Origin: Catenovulum sp. 2E275
GTDB taxonomy: Bacteria > Pseudomonadota > Gammaproteobacteria > Enterobacterales > Alteromonadaceae
Reading direction: 5' to 3'
Length of the DNA: 64,000 nt
Assembly (NCBI RefSeq): GCF_025515275.1
Contig: NZ_JAOPFU010000002.1
Span: 124,001 to 188,000, forward strand
The notes below the pieces were generated by a model that was not told the origin of the DNA, searched no databases, and saw only the letters and a program-made list of their open reading frames with translations. Position numbers and translations under genes: made by a program. Below are positions 38,701 to 46,678 of the stretch, in pieces. Every line of letters begins with the position of its first letter. Positions within the stretch are counted from its first letter, which is position 1.

Positions 38701-39674
38701 CCGGCAAAATTATCTGTATTGAGAGTATGACAATTATCAATTAAAGCTAAGTTTTGTAATCCGGCGCCGGTTTGAGCCGCCAAATTAAGCGTTAAAGCAT
38801 CGTTATTTTGGTCGCTTGCGTTTAAACAAATTTCAATAGCTTGTCCGTCACGAATTAAATTTTGATAACGGCTAATGCTGGCAGGCAAAGGCGCAAAACT
38901 TAATTCGGGTGCAATATTAATTTCAGGATCAGCCTCCAATTTAATCTGAATACTGCCCGGAGCTAAAGACTGAGCATTAAAGCTATCGATACAAACAGCG
39001 TTAATCACATCATTATTGGCAAACTTATTTCGTGCTAGCTGAATAGTTGCACCAGATTGCTGCTCAACCAAATATTGATTATTTTTGCGTAGTACAACTT
39101 TACTTGAGTCCTGTTCAGCATCGACACAAGTAGGTAATTTAAAACTGAGTTGAGTTGTTGCAAAATCAGCAGGATCTACATAATAAATACGGTCATTGGC
39201 AAAATCACCGGCATCTAGCAAGCTAATGGTATTTTGTTGCAGGGTAAAAGATAAATTATCAGTAAGGCTGGTATTTTGCTGATATTGCATTAATCCGCGG
39301 ATTAACACGGCACCACTAAACTGGTTAACTGGTAAAACAAAGCTCAGATTATTAGTAGTTAAATTTTGCCATGAATTACCAGAGTCAGTTGAAACCTGCC
39401 CAACAAAGCTGGCGTCAGAAACTTGACCCTGAGTTAACTGCATTTGAAAACTCAAATCGCATTGTGCAAAGTTTCGCAGAACCTGACCGTCAAATTCACA
39501 TTCGTCAGGTAAATTATTAGCTGATAATACTAGATTATTTGCTAATACTGGAGTGACACCTGAGTTACCAGAGTTATCCCCATCACCTTGATCGCTGTCA
39601 CCACCTGAGCCACCACAAGCAAAAAGTGTTGTTAAAACAAGGCTATAAAATAATGAATGAATTAAACGAGACAA
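32763..39674 (-). CDS. Giant lipoprotein: six tandem domains, GH30-like module lacking catalytic glutamates, glucoamylase-like C-terminus
   Basis: A 2303-residue lipoprotein (lipobox LFAC at about residues 17-20). It starts at TTG with GGAG 8 nt upstream; no nearby ATG would keep the signal peptide. Residues about 255-1450 hold six repeats of about 200 residues, each with an RD-Q-(x)3-4-C motif and a second cysteine-containing subdomain. Residues about 1490-1905 match GH30 glycosidases (IKGFGAGLTDSSASL, SWSAPGWMK, NYPSM), but QNEP reads QNQP (Gln1648) and the nucleophile site reads FITSC (Ser1758). Residues about 1955-2303 resemble the glucoamylase-like/GH144 (PF10091-type) fold (SVAATGLALVGLSIAD, LLETAYLLAGAQFA, YNQQMLLIWLA). 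Confidence 0.78.
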   Translation of the reverse strand: MSRLIHSLFYSLVLTTLFACGGSGGDSDQGDGDNSGNSGVTPVLANNLVLSANNLPDECEFDGQVLRNFAQCDLSFQMQLTQGQVSDASFVGQVSTDSGNSWQNLTTNNLSFVLPVNQFSGAVLIRGLMQYQQNTSLTDNLSFTLQQNTISLLDAGDFANDRIYYVDPADFATTQLSFKLPTCVDAEQDSSKVVLRKNNQYLVEQQSGATIQLARNKFANNDVINAVCIDSFNAQSLAPGSIQIKLEADPEINIAPELSFAPLPASISRYQNLIRDGQAIEICLNASDQNNDALTLNLAAQTGAGLQNLALIDNCHTLNTDNFAGQALSLIATASDGTDNTQVNLDLGTIYPDSLPVGQTVNSSCQLGSSDKTVAVTVTPDTEFDTYSVSVIQLADNAANNTVLRELGQVTSANLTFSCQQLGTTRYQLLTQSRGKSISSQTYTHSVTSQVNQLPELNFTIQGDVLTQNQNIVYRDNQTLDVCIETSDADGDSLSSEVLFQWENLTAQALNLTNNCGQISTEGRGGQQIKLIATVNDGQTSIEKQQSLGRIHTDTIQFARTQSQACIAGEQDLTYTVNVNPDAEGDSHQLTVINADTQAVIKTLGTVTSGQFTLSCQQAQSLAFQIKNESRELVALSPVYLHTVSEKANEQPSLTYTLEVLASTAEESSGVDKIDGAFRDNDNLKLCIESQDPEGEAVNITGTIKFDHLTNTNLSTEIAVALDAENCMQFSTYYKGNQNLTIILEASDGVTKKDLAENKGIIHQDQINTPSSQSGSCTLGSSNLSYPINIEPDPQGDNQALTVFEYPSNTEIASAIQTDGTGGFSLSCQALANSQSFYIQNKSRGLTSTSLIYQHQVLAPINTVPELSYAFANESYINDKLRDNQTFEICLTATDADNDNLTLSAQYQVDGQAEQNISLNNFCGQISTFGAGNKNLNLTLSAHDGQDTTTITQPFEIHQDTVQFAYTGSQSCQIGDTARNYQITLNDDTEGDAQTLAVYRSDNVLLQDLGTNRSFVLGCNTAGTTDFYIETRSRGLSTRSVVYQHLVSNTVNTRPTINLTLNTADIEYVGSAIRDRQNIEVCAQVNDAETPADQLNVQLYYRFDNQTLQSVALTNQCGTIDLTNRGGQSLVIQGFASDGTATGNQERNLGTIHKDTIQTAISNSGSCRVGEQSSHFIARIAADIEGDSYALDVIDANSGEILVELGQITAGNFTLPCDEIDAIDFIIRTTSRGLTQNSIVYSHVIDNTLNAKPQLDIELVDAELVSGQVRDGQTLQVCLSATDSDNDEISYRAIYQFTNEPTRTLSLNTQQCGFISTSNRGGAGLLIQGFADDGVAQTTQLYEISQIHTDTLAIPSTVSSSCTIGEEAIVYAIDIADDAENDLRTLTVNLLSSGEQIALFDENNDLSEFEFSLPCETVGQTLFTITASSRELTQTSDTFSHTVNASLTNQIQVWLTTADQTQLLAEQDEITLRASAGTATHQIDVSDSSSYQEIKGFGAGLTDSSASLIFESEDKAEIISQLFEPNQGAGLSRVRISLSGLGEYVARAAQSYNDRPAGLTDPELEFFSTAADDEYFLPVLSDILAQNTEIKVDAASWSAPGWMKDNDALNGGSLRLEFYDEYASYLAKALTEYQNAGIEIASFSLQNQPHLEANYPSMSFANTDYQSFFQNNLYPQFTASQLSPSLWIWDGNWTDYDTQQDADIALFTQQALANDFIYGRAFGVALQCYQANNGAADVSRAISLISNLTRARDVFITSCRNQNNGRTFGQYLVDTSSAMIMPYLNAGASSVLLDNLILDSNFGPVQGGCTNCRALLTKESNGDITKNAEFYAFAHFSRFIQSQAYRIDASQINDVLATQAFKNPDNSIVLVVTNQTNILQEADINWQGQSALIQIPAQSMMTLIWNSENSGVADLQQIQQASLIAQNALTLVETMRDPSGLYASKLNLQPTSRGELSVAATGLALVGLSIADKMQWNTSALSLANATLDALLGDNEDFEPARDEFGIFAKQLSVDGSALSDNYSLLETAYLLAGAQFAKHAFDNTQLSDKVDTLFASVDWQGVTANAEQGIAVIERNLALTTLNTQGVYNQQMLLIWLAKEAGNLPAKNIWDRYYASGELANLNYYNDYPIPADENGESISATIHQLNYYLINPVLASANYRQLFASQANAEKTYWLENQNQASYIWGFGYGTDNTNLPTAEFNSLTLHTNTVAHAPSIAGFVAANNEYLDDLLAWQNNADGILETNINSISIPWRYQTDDLAWQSQQIDMLSLAPLFIGLASHPGLLDIQFFRANNQSVYQN

Positions 39675-39744
39675 AATTAAGCTCCAAACCTGCCACTGCC
39701 AATTTTTTGGTTAGGCTAGTTCAGAGTCAATATTTATGCCAGTT

Positions 39745-42534
39745 TTACTGATTTAATAACTGCCGTACTAATTCTTCCTCTGAAAATGTTTGATTCAGCG
39801 CCAATGCCTGCTTTAAGTAAGTTTTAGCTTCTTGTTTACGTTCAAGCTGATACAAGGCGTATCCTATATGATACAAATTACTTGGATTAGCAGAATTAAT
39901 AGTATGTGCATTACGCAATAACTGTAAACCTTCTGTCATTTTTGTTTGCTTAACCAAAATCCAACCTTTGGTATCTAAAGCGTAAGGGTTATTTGGTTCT
40001 AATGTTAAGGCTTGCTCTACTTTTTGTAGTGCATTGTTGAGATCACTCTCCATGTAAATCACGGCTAGATTATTCAAAATGGCAACTGTTTGAAAATCAT
40101 CATTTTGATTTAAGATAAACTCATAATGATATTTAGCTTTTTCTAGTTGTTGATGATTCAAATAAAAATCAGCCATCAATTTTTGCTTAATTAAATTATT
40201 TGGATCTTTTTGAATTAACGATTGCATAAAATTTTCAAATGGAGCGGCATACTGATGATGGCTTGCAAGTTGATACAGCTTAAATAATGGCTGCAAAAAG
40301 CCATTATTTAACTCAACAGACTCTTTATATAATTTAAATGCGGCCTCAAAATCCTGCTGAGCTAACTTTAGATCGGCTTGTAATAACCTGACGTTTTCTT
40401 CTTTCTGGTACTGTTTAGCCAAACTGATTATAAGTTTATCTGCTTTTTCTAACTGACGAGTGTTTAAATATAAACGAGCAAGTTCTAGTTTATAAATAAG
40501 TGTGTTTGAATCTAATTCGATTGCCCTTACAAAACTTTTTTGTGCATATTCAGCATCACCTGCCGCAACTTGCAATTTAGCAATTTCAAACTGTCTGAAA
40601 GCCGATGATAATGACATCCCAACTAATATTCTAAGTTGCTCTTTGGCTTCGCTTGTTTGATTAAGAGCCAATAAAATTTTAGCTTTTTTCACTAATACTT
40701 GGTAATTAAGCGGTTTTAATTTATCTAACTGGTTAATCGTATTCAGCGCTTTATCATAAGCTTGGTTTTGAATATGTAAATCGGTTAATAAATTAATTGC
40801 ATCTGTCGCCGTTGAATTATTTAAAATAATAGATTCTAATTTTTCAATGGCTATTGCTGTTTTCTGTAACCTGACTAAATTTAAAGCCATTAAAAAGTTG
40901 GTTTGATAGTGTTTTGGCTGTTGTATTAATAATTGCTTTAGAACAGTATCGGCTTGAACATTTTCCCCAGTTTCATACAGCACACTAGCTTGATTAAACT
41001 GAGCCGCAAAGTTCTTAGGCTCTACGGTTAATATTTTTTTCAGCAGCAATTCTGCTGCTTGATATTGTTTTAGCTTAATCAATATTCCAGACTTTAAACT
41101 TAAATAATCAATATTATCGGGAGATTGTTGTAAAAGCTGTTCTACCAATTCCAAACTGTGTTGGTATGCTTTATTTTGTAATAGTAAAACAGCTTTTGTA
41201 TACAAATTTGGATTGATCGTATTTGTTTCAATATTGTTTTCAATTGATGTTAGGATAAGGTTAGCTTGCTCTGGTTTTCCGCGAGCCATTGCCAATTTAG
41301 CCGATAATAATTTAATCGTATCGTTATCTGGGTAAGTATCGATTAATAAAGAAATCCAATAATCGGCTTTATGATAAGCCCCTTGAGTAAGATAAAGTTC
41401 CGCTAACTGATTTGCTTTATTAACATCATGAATTAATAAATTCTCATGCTCAGATAACAGCTTCATAGCAGCATTGGCTTGGTCTAGTTGTATAAATGTA
41501 TTCGCCATTAAAGAAATAGCAGTTAAGTTTTGCGGATCATCTTTTAAATAATTTTGAAGCGATTTACTTGTAGACTCATAATCTCCCTGCCCGTACGATA
41601 CAATTCCTGAAACTAATTTTAGTTGAGGCAATTCGTCAAATTGTATTTGGGGTAACAAGGATAGCTTACTTAATAATTCAGTTTCTAAAGCTTGAGCTTG
41701 TTCAAACTGCTTTTCAGCTCTTAACAAACTAATTTGTAGCAGAAGTGCATTCGGGTCATCTGGCGTATTTTGTAAAACTTGTGCTAATAATGGTTTAGCT
41801 TTTTCGATTTGTTCACTTTTAATATAAGCACCAATTAAAGAGCGTACAATCACAGGGTCATCAGGATTAACCTGATAACCTTGTTCAAATGAGCTAAGCG
41901 CTTTTTCTGGTTGCTTTTCGATTTGAGCAACCCGCCCAATTAAATGCCAAGTTGTAGAGTTATTTAACTGAATACTTTTTGATAATTCAATAAGTTGCTT
42001 AGCTTCAGTCACTCGCTCACGAATTAAATGTAGTGAGGCATAACCATTCAACACAGCAACATTATTTGGTGAGTTTAACAATAATTGTTTATATAGCTCA
42101 TCAGCTTTAACATATTGCTTTAAATTAACTAATGCAGAAGCTTTAATTTTTTGCCAGCCAAGTAAATTGTGTGGCGTTAACCGCCAATTATCTGCAAGGT
42201 GTATGATTTTATCTGGTTCACGATTAAACAAATATGCATAAGACAAATGAATAACCACTAAATTTGGATCAGCTCCCAGTGCTAAACACTCATTAAAGGT
42301 GTCAATAGCATGGCTATAATTGTGAGTTTCTAATAACAAACGAGCATATAATAATTTACCGGTTAAATTTTCTGGATTTTTCTGCAGTACATTTTTCAGG
42401 TGAATATAAGCCTCATCATACTTCTGTTGATGGAATGCGGCTAAAGCATCTTCATAATCCTGATTATCAGCCTGGGCAAATACAACCGTTGGCGTACATA
42501 GCGACAATAACAAAAGTGATCCAGCTAAACGCAT
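39745..42534 (-). CDS. Large TPR protein, PrsT-like (PEP-CTERM-associated)
   Basis: A 929-residue protein with a signal peptide (about 1-20, ending VVFAQAD) and tetratricopeptide repeats throughout (about 20 units, for example YEDALAAFHQQKYDEAYIHL, LDTKGWILVKQTKMTEGLQL near the C-terminus). Length and layout match the PEP-CTERM system TPR family PrsT (about 900 residues), though the canonical lipobox is absent (SLLLLSLC has Leu at -1). The gene just upstream encodes a PEP-CTERM protein, which supports the link. Its role, probably in sorting or secretion of exopolysaccharide-associated proteins, is inference. Confidence 0.75.
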   Translation of the reverse strand: MRLAGSLLLLSLCTPTVVFAQADNQDYEDALAAFHQQKYDEAYIHLKNVLQKNPENLTGKLLYARLLLETHNYSHAIDTFNECLALGADPNLVVIHLSYAYLFNREPDKIIHLADNWRLTPHNLLGWQKIKASALVNLKQYVKADELYKQLLLNSPNNVAVLNGYASLHLIRERVTEAKQLIELSKSIQLNNSTTWHLIGRVAQIEKQPEKALSSFEQGYQVNPDDPVIVRSLIGAYIKSEQIEKAKPLLAQVLQNTPDDPNALLLQISLLRAEKQFEQAQALETELLSKLSLLPQIQFDELPQLKLVSGIVSYGQGDYESTSKSLQNYLKDDPQNLTAISLMANTFIQLDQANAAMKLLSEHENLLIHDVNKANQLAELYLTQGAYHKADYWISLLIDTYPDNDTIKLLSAKLAMARGKPEQANLILTSIENNIETNTINPNLYTKAVLLLQNKAYQHSLELVEQLLQQSPDNIDYLSLKSGILIKLKQYQAAELLLKKILTVEPKNFAAQFNQASVLYETGENVQADTVLKQLLIQQPKHYQTNFLMALNLVRLQKTAIAIEKLESIILNNSTATDAINLLTDLHIQNQAYDKALNTINQLDKLKPLNYQVLVKKAKILLALNQTSEAKEQLRILVGMSLSSAFRQFEIAKLQVAAGDAEYAQKSFVRAIELDSNTLIYKLELARLYLNTRQLEKADKLIISLAKQYQKEENVRLLQADLKLAQQDFEAAFKLYKESVELNNGFLQPLFKLYQLASHHQYAAPFENFMQSLIQKDPNNLIKQKLMADFYLNHQQLEKAKYHYEFILNQNDDFQTVAILNNLAVIYMESDLNNALQKVEQALTLEPNNPYALDTKGWILVKQTKMTEGLQLLRNAHTINSANPSNLYHIGYALYQLERKQEAKTYLKQALALNQTFSEEELVRQLLNQ

Positions 42535-42586
42535 AATATCCCTTAAAATAAATAGCTCTTAAATTTTTATAACCGTATTATACGAA

Positions 42587-42609
42587 AAAAGGTGGCATAG
42601 CCACCTTTT
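42587..42609 (-). terminator. Rho-independent terminator of the PEP-CTERM gene
   Basis: AAAAGGTGGC, loop ATA, GCCACCTTTT; on the minus strand it is followed by TTTTTTCG. It separates this gene from the downstream TPR gene. Confidence 0.88.
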
Positions 42610-42633
42610 AAATCATAATTTATTATAGTTAGT

Positions 42634-43434
42634 TTATAAAAGTCGCTTTTGACGAGCAAATAAACCTATCAGGCCTGCTAACAACAGCATAATGCTAGCT
42701 GGTTCAGGTACTGGCGTTGGCTTATTAGAGGTAGATGTAGAAGTTGTAATACCAGCTATTTTCACTGCATCTACATGATCAAAACAGTCGTTTAAGGTTT
42801 CAAAAACATTGTTATAAGCCCCTACCAACCAATATTGACTTTCAATACCATTAGTTTCAGTACTAACATCTATAGTCTGGTTACCTATAGTGCCTGAAAA
42901 AGACCAAGTATTTGTAGCAGCATTAGCAACTGATTGCCATGTTTCACCTGCCAGAGTAGGTAAATCATTAAAAGTCGCTAACGATATATCCCCATCCGGA
43001 AAAGCCCAACCTAAAACAATTTCAGAAATATTAACAGCTTGGGAAAACGATAATAAAATCATGTCGTAATCTAAAAAATTATCAACCGTATGCTCTAATG
43101 CAGATTCATCTTTATTATATGTAAGCAAACCATAATTGTTGGAATCTATTTTTGCTTCTTCAATATATTCAGTGGTGGATGAACTAGTAATACAAGGAAA
43201 AGTAAAAAACATAAATCTACACTTTCCCCATACATCGGTTGTTACCTCATTGGTATCAGCCCAGGCTGTTGCAGCCAAATCGACACCATTATTATCGTTA
43301 TAATTCAACTCATTACCGTATGTGTTGCCATTGATATCGAAGTTATTTGTATCTGTAAAATCCCATGTCTGAGTTGCAGCGATAGCCATATTTGCCGACA
43401 GGCTAAGAGCTAGACCTAAAAGAAACTTTTTCAT
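42634..43434 (-). CDS. PEP-CTERM sorting-domain protein
   Basis: A 266-residue secreted protein: signal peptide (MKKFLLGLALSLSANMAIAA), a region of no recognised domain with a Cys pair (KCRFMFFTFPC), and a C-terminal PEP-CTERM tripartite signal, VPEPASIMLLLAGLIGLFA followed by RQKRLL. Such signals are recognised by an exosortase (EpsH/XrtA type) not encoded here. I choose the ATG at 43434, preceded by GGATGG, because it begins the signal peptide; an upstream in-frame start at 43491 would add 19 residues that spoil it. The PrsT-like gene follows. Confidence 0.88.
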   Translation of the reverse strand: MKKFLLGLALSLSANMAIAATQTWDFTDTNNFDINGNTYGNELNYNDNNGVDLAATAWADTNEVTTDVWGKCRFMFFTFPCITSSSTTEYIEEAKIDSNNYGLLTYNKDESALEHTVDNFLDYDMILLSFSQAVNISEIVLGWAFPDGDISLATFNDLPTLAGETWQSVANAATNTWSFSGTIGNQTIDVSTETNGIESQYWLVGAYNNVFETLNDCFDHVDAVKIAGITTSTSTSNKPTPVPEPASIMLLLAGLIGLFARQKRLL

Positions 43435-43643
43435 AAATCCATCCATTCTCTGTTTATGAGTTAATATTTTCAGCATAAATTTGAACGACATTTCTAAAAA
43501 TTAATAGTATTAAACTTATTGGTACAAACCTTAAGCAAAAATAACGCCACAAATAAAATATTCAATTAAAATAAGTGGCTATCTATTAAAGTCCGGAAAC
43601 ACAAGATCTCAGTGTAAATTTTACTGACAGTTTAATCAGTTAA

Positions 43644-44474
43644 TTAGCATGATTTTAGCGCATTTATTGCATTTTTAAACTTAAATTGATAACCAAGTTT
43701 AATCAGCTTTTCGCAATTAATATGCTTGCCCTTTTGTTTATCTAACTTAGGAAATAAATTTAATATTTGACCATCTATTTTTATAGCTTGTTTATAAAAA
43801 TCAGCTTTTGAAACCCGCTCTGGGCTACTAATATTAATGATTTCGTTTTTAACCGCTTTATCGATTAAAAAACTAATCGCTTTTATCGCATCATCCAAGT
43901 GCAGCATATTGGCTGGTGCTTGCTGGCTTAATGTTTTCATGTGTTTAATAAATCTGGCAGGGTGGCGATCTGGGCCAAATAAACCAGCTAAGCGCACAAT
44001 AATATAATCGCCATTAAAGTCGGTTGTTAACAAATTCTCAGCCTGCAATAAAATATCTGCTTTCTCATTATGGGCTGTAGCATCTGTTTCCAGCATTAAT
44101 TTATCTTGCTCAGGGTAAACACTGGTTGAACTGGTCATAATGATTTTTTTTACCCCAGCTAAATTCGCTTGTGTAGTAATTTGCCGCCACTTTAATAAAT
44201 AATCTTGACCTTTATTAACTTGTCTAAAACCGGGCGGGATTGTCACAATTAAAATATCTGCATTAAATATCCGGTGAGCAACAGACTGATTATCTGTAAA
44301 GTTTTCTCCTAGTTCAAATACGGAACAAGGAACAAATTGGCTGTTAATTTGATCACAGCCAGCTTGAGAGCTACGAGTTGTATGTACATTGTAGCCTTGG
44401 GTTAATAAGTGCTGTGCCAGTGGCAAACCTAACCAGCCAGCACCTAAAATAGAAATATTTAAATTAGCAGGCAT
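43644..44474 (-). CDS. NAD-dependent epimerase/dehydratase-like protein (YeeZ-like)
   Basis: A 276-residue atypical extended short-chain dehydrogenase fold: N-terminal dinucleotide motif ILGAGWLGLPLAQHLLTQG, MTSSTSVYPEQ with the active-site serine/tyrosine region, VRLAGLFGPDRHPARF and HLDDAIKAI. It resembles E. coli YeeZ, whose substrate is unknown. Its start overlaps the end of the upstream monooxygenase-like gene by 11 nt, so the two form an operon. Confidence 0.85.
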   Translation of the reverse strand: MPANLNISILGAGWLGLPLAQHLLTQGYNVHTTRSSQAGCDQINSQFVPCSVFELGENFTDNQSVAHRIFNADILIVTIPPGFRQVNKGQDYLLKWRQITTQANLAGVKKIIMTSSTSVYPEQDKLMLETDATAHNEKADILLQAENLLTTDFNGDYIIVRLAGLFGPDRHPARFIKHMKTLSQQAPANMLHLDDAIKAISFLIDKAVKNEIINISSPERVSKADFYKQAIKIDGQILNLFPKLDKQKGKHINCEKLIKLGYQFKFKNAINALKSC

Positions 44475-44748
44475 ACCAACAACGAACCTTTTTGCTGATA
44501 ACCCAGTTTTTCACAGCATTGCTGAAAGTTAAAAAATGCTGGCTTTCCAAATGCTGCTGAAAAGCTTGTTCATCATCATAAGATTCGTAAAAGAAAAAAT
44601 GAGTAGGGGTTTCGTGACTTTGGCTAACTTCAAACTGATGACAAGCCTCTTCGTGGTGAAGAGATGAGTCTGCATTTTCCAGCGCGGCGTCTAAAAACGG
44701 CAATAAATATGCTGAGTGAATCACAAACTCAACCGTAACTATATACAT
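44464..44748 (-). CDS. Antibiotic-biosynthesis-monooxygenase (ABM) domain protein
   Basis: A 94-residue dimeric alpha-beta barrel protein: YIVTVEFVIHSAYLLPFLDAA, then ESYDDEQAFQQHLESQHFLTF. This matches the small ABM family that includes YgiN quinol monooxygenase and LsrG. The substrate is not predictable. First gene of a two-gene unit with the YeeZ-like epimerase, which overlaps it by 11 nt. Confidence 0.85.
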   Translation of the reverse strand: MYIVTVEFVIHSAYLLPFLDAALENADSSLHHEEACHQFEVSQSHETPTHFFFYESYDDEQAFQQHLESQHFLTFSNAVKNWVISKKVRCWYAC

Positions 44749-44876
44749 ATAATTTTTCCATATTCCATAATAATACTTATAGCCATTTAGTCAGAATAAC
44801 TAAATAGATATAAACTTTTATTATAGATGACTAATTGCAGATAAAGTTCACTTGAAAACAAAAAGTAAAATAAATG

Positions 44877-45728
44877 TTAATCAAACACAATAGTTTTATT
44901 GCCATTGATGATTACTCTATCTTCAATATGGTTACGTAAACCGCGAGCTAGTGCTTGTTTTTCGCATTCTTTCCCTTTGCGAACCATATCATCGACAGAA
45001 TCTCTGTGGCTAATTCTAATAATTTCCTGATCAATAATAGGCCCTGCATCTAAATCCCCGGTCACATAATGGCAAGTTGCACCAATCAGTTTAACACCAC
45101 GCTCGTGCGCCTGATGGTAAGGTTTGGCACCCGCAAAAGACGGTAAAAAACTATGATGAATATTAATAACCTGACCTGCGAATTCACGACACATCGCATC
45201 TGGGAAAATCTGCATAAAGCGCGCCAGTACAATTGTGTCGGCATTATATTCATGTAATAAAGATCTAACTTGCTCAAAAGATTCAGCTTTGCTCTCTTTT
45301 GAAAAAGGAACATGATGATAAGGAATGCCATGCCATTGCACCATTTGGCGCAAATGCTCATGGTTGGCGATCACAGCTACGATATTACAATCGAGTTCAC
45401 CACTGTGCCATCTATGTAATAAATCGGCCAAACAATGAGATTCCCGGCTAGCCATCAACACGACATTTTGTTTATGAGATGAATCAACAATTTTCCAGTT
45501 CATTTCAAATTGCTGGGCGAGTGGTGAAAATTCTTGCTTAAATTGCGCTAAAGACAAAGCAAATGACTCAGCTTCAATCTCATTTCGCATAAAAAAGCGA
45601 TTTGCCTGATTATCTTTATGATGATTCGCTTCCACAATAGAAGCCTGATGATCTGCTAAAAATTGGCTCACAGCCGAAACAATCCCGACTTTATCAGGAC
45701 AATCAATCACTAAACGGTAGCTTTTCAT
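44877..45728 (-). CDS. purU: Formyltetrahydrofolate deformylase
   Basis: A 283-residue enzyme that releases formate from 10-formyl-THF, balancing one-carbon pools and supplying formate for PurT. It has an N-terminal ACT domain (DCPDKVGIVSAVSQFLADH, about 8-26) and a formyltransferase-type domain with INIHHSFLPSFAGAKPYHQA and the catalytic VTGDLDAGPII segment. Length matches E. coli PurU (280). It is divergent from ppa. Confidence 0.95.
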   Translation of the reverse strand: MKSYRLVIDCPDKVGIVSAVSQFLADHQASIVEANHHKDNQANRFFMRNEIEAESFALSLAQFKQEFSPLAQQFEMNWKIVDSSHKQNVVLMASRESHCLADLLHRWHSGELDCNIVAVIANHEHLRQMVQWHGIPYHHVPFSKESKAESFEQVRSLLHEYNADTIVLARFMQIFPDAMCREFAGQVINIHHSFLPSFAGAKPYHQAHERGVKLIGATCHYVTGDLDAGPIIDQEIIRISHRDSVDDMVRKGKECEKQALARGLRNHIEDRVIINGNKTIVFD

Positions 45729-45860
45729 TATTTTTATACCAAAAAAACGAGTTCTAATGAGGCGAGGTTATCAAAGAATGAGTAAATTTACTCGCCATTT
45801 CAGTTATGAGTCTTATAATATGGCCAAATTTGCTAAATCAAACCTCTAAAAGGAAGGAAA

Positions 45861-46394
45861 ATGAGTTTATCTAACGTACCTGCGGGTAAAAACTTACCAG
45901 AAGAAGTTAACGTAATTATTGAAATTCCGGCGAATGCGGACCCAATCAAATACGAAGTAGACAAAGACACTGGCACAGTTTGGGTAGACCGCTTTATGGC
46001 AACCCCAATGTTTTATCCTTGTAACTACGGCTTTGTAAACGATACTTTATCGTTAGACGGTGATCCGGTTGACGTTTTAGTCCCTACTCCGTATCCGTTA
46101 GTACCGGGTGCTGTTATTAAGTGCCGTCCTGTTGGCGTTTTAAAAATGACTGATGAGTCGGGTGAAGACGCTAAAGTTGTTGCTGTACCGGTTAGTAAAT
46201 TAACTAAAATTTACGATCACGTACAAGACGTAAACGACTTAGATGAATTATTAAAAGCACAAATCACTCATTTCTTTGAGCGTTACAAAGAGCTTGAGAA
46301 AGGCAAGTGGGTTAAAGTTGACGGTTGGGAAGACGCTGCCGCAGCTAAAAAAGAAATTGTTGATTCTTTTGAGCGTGCAAAAGCTGCAAAATAA
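45861..46394 (+). CDS. ppa: Inorganic pyrophosphatase
   Basis: A 177-residue soluble class I pyrophosphatase, the length of the E. coli enzyme (176). The signature [10 protein letters not shown] carries the metal-binding aspartates, with upstream YPCNYGFV. A strong ribosome binding site AAGGAAGG precedes the ATG. It is monocistronic, with a clear terminator. Confidence 0.97.
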   Translation: MSLSNVPAGKNLPEEVNVIIEIPANADPIKYEVDKDTGTVWVDRFMATPMFYPCNYGFVNDTLSLDGDPVDVLVPTPYPLVPGAVIKCRPVGVLKMTDESGEDAKVVAVPVSKLTKIYDHVQDVNDLDELLKAQITHFFERYKELEKGKWVKVDGWEDAAAAKKEIVDSFERAKAAK

Positions 46395-46448
46395 TTTAGC
46401 TTTATACAGTTATTAACCCCAATTCAGGTTAGATAACTAAACCAATTT

Positions 46449-46472
46449 GAAAAGGCGATTTATCGCCTTTTC
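46449..46472 (+). terminator. Rho-independent terminator of ppa
   Basis: GAAAAGGCGAT/ATCGCCTTTTC stem with a short loop, followed by TTTT. Confidence 0.9.
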
Positions 46473-46612
46473 TTTTATCTGCAACTTTATTCGCCATTTC
46501 CCTTAATTTAGAAACTCAGCGGCAAGCCTTTACTTTTATTATAGAAATTCCTCCCCCAGCCGATACTTTAACTATACTCAATTAAACTCGGCTCAGTTTA
46601 ACGAAACTATTT

Positions 46613-46653
46613 AACCTCAACTCTGGATAAGAAGTTAGCTAAAGCCTTAAATT
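46613..46653. repeat. MITE-like element, copy 2 (left end only)
   Basis: 41 bp identical to the left end of copy 3 (AACCTCAACTCTGGATAA plus the adjoining 23 nt). The expected right inverted repeat is not intact; a faint TATCAGACAGAG at 46658-46669 may be its remnant. It lies 25 nt upstream of the acid phosphatase start codon and so forms part of its leader. Confidence 0.75.
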
Positions 46654-46678
46654 ACCTATCAGACAGAGAATTCTAATC

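Noticed and set aside
44464-44474. Frameshift joining the ABM protein and the epimerase into one fusion
   Set aside because: The 11-nt overlap has normal start and stop codons, and both proteins have full family length, so they are two coupled genes.
46654-46678. Right inverted repeat for element copy 2
   Set aside because: Only a weak partial match (TATCAGACAGAG) is present, so I annotate copy 2 as a single end rather than a complete element.
46500-46678. Pho box upstream of the acid phosphatase
   Set aside because: No TGTCAT-type repeats with 11-bp spacing occur in this region.
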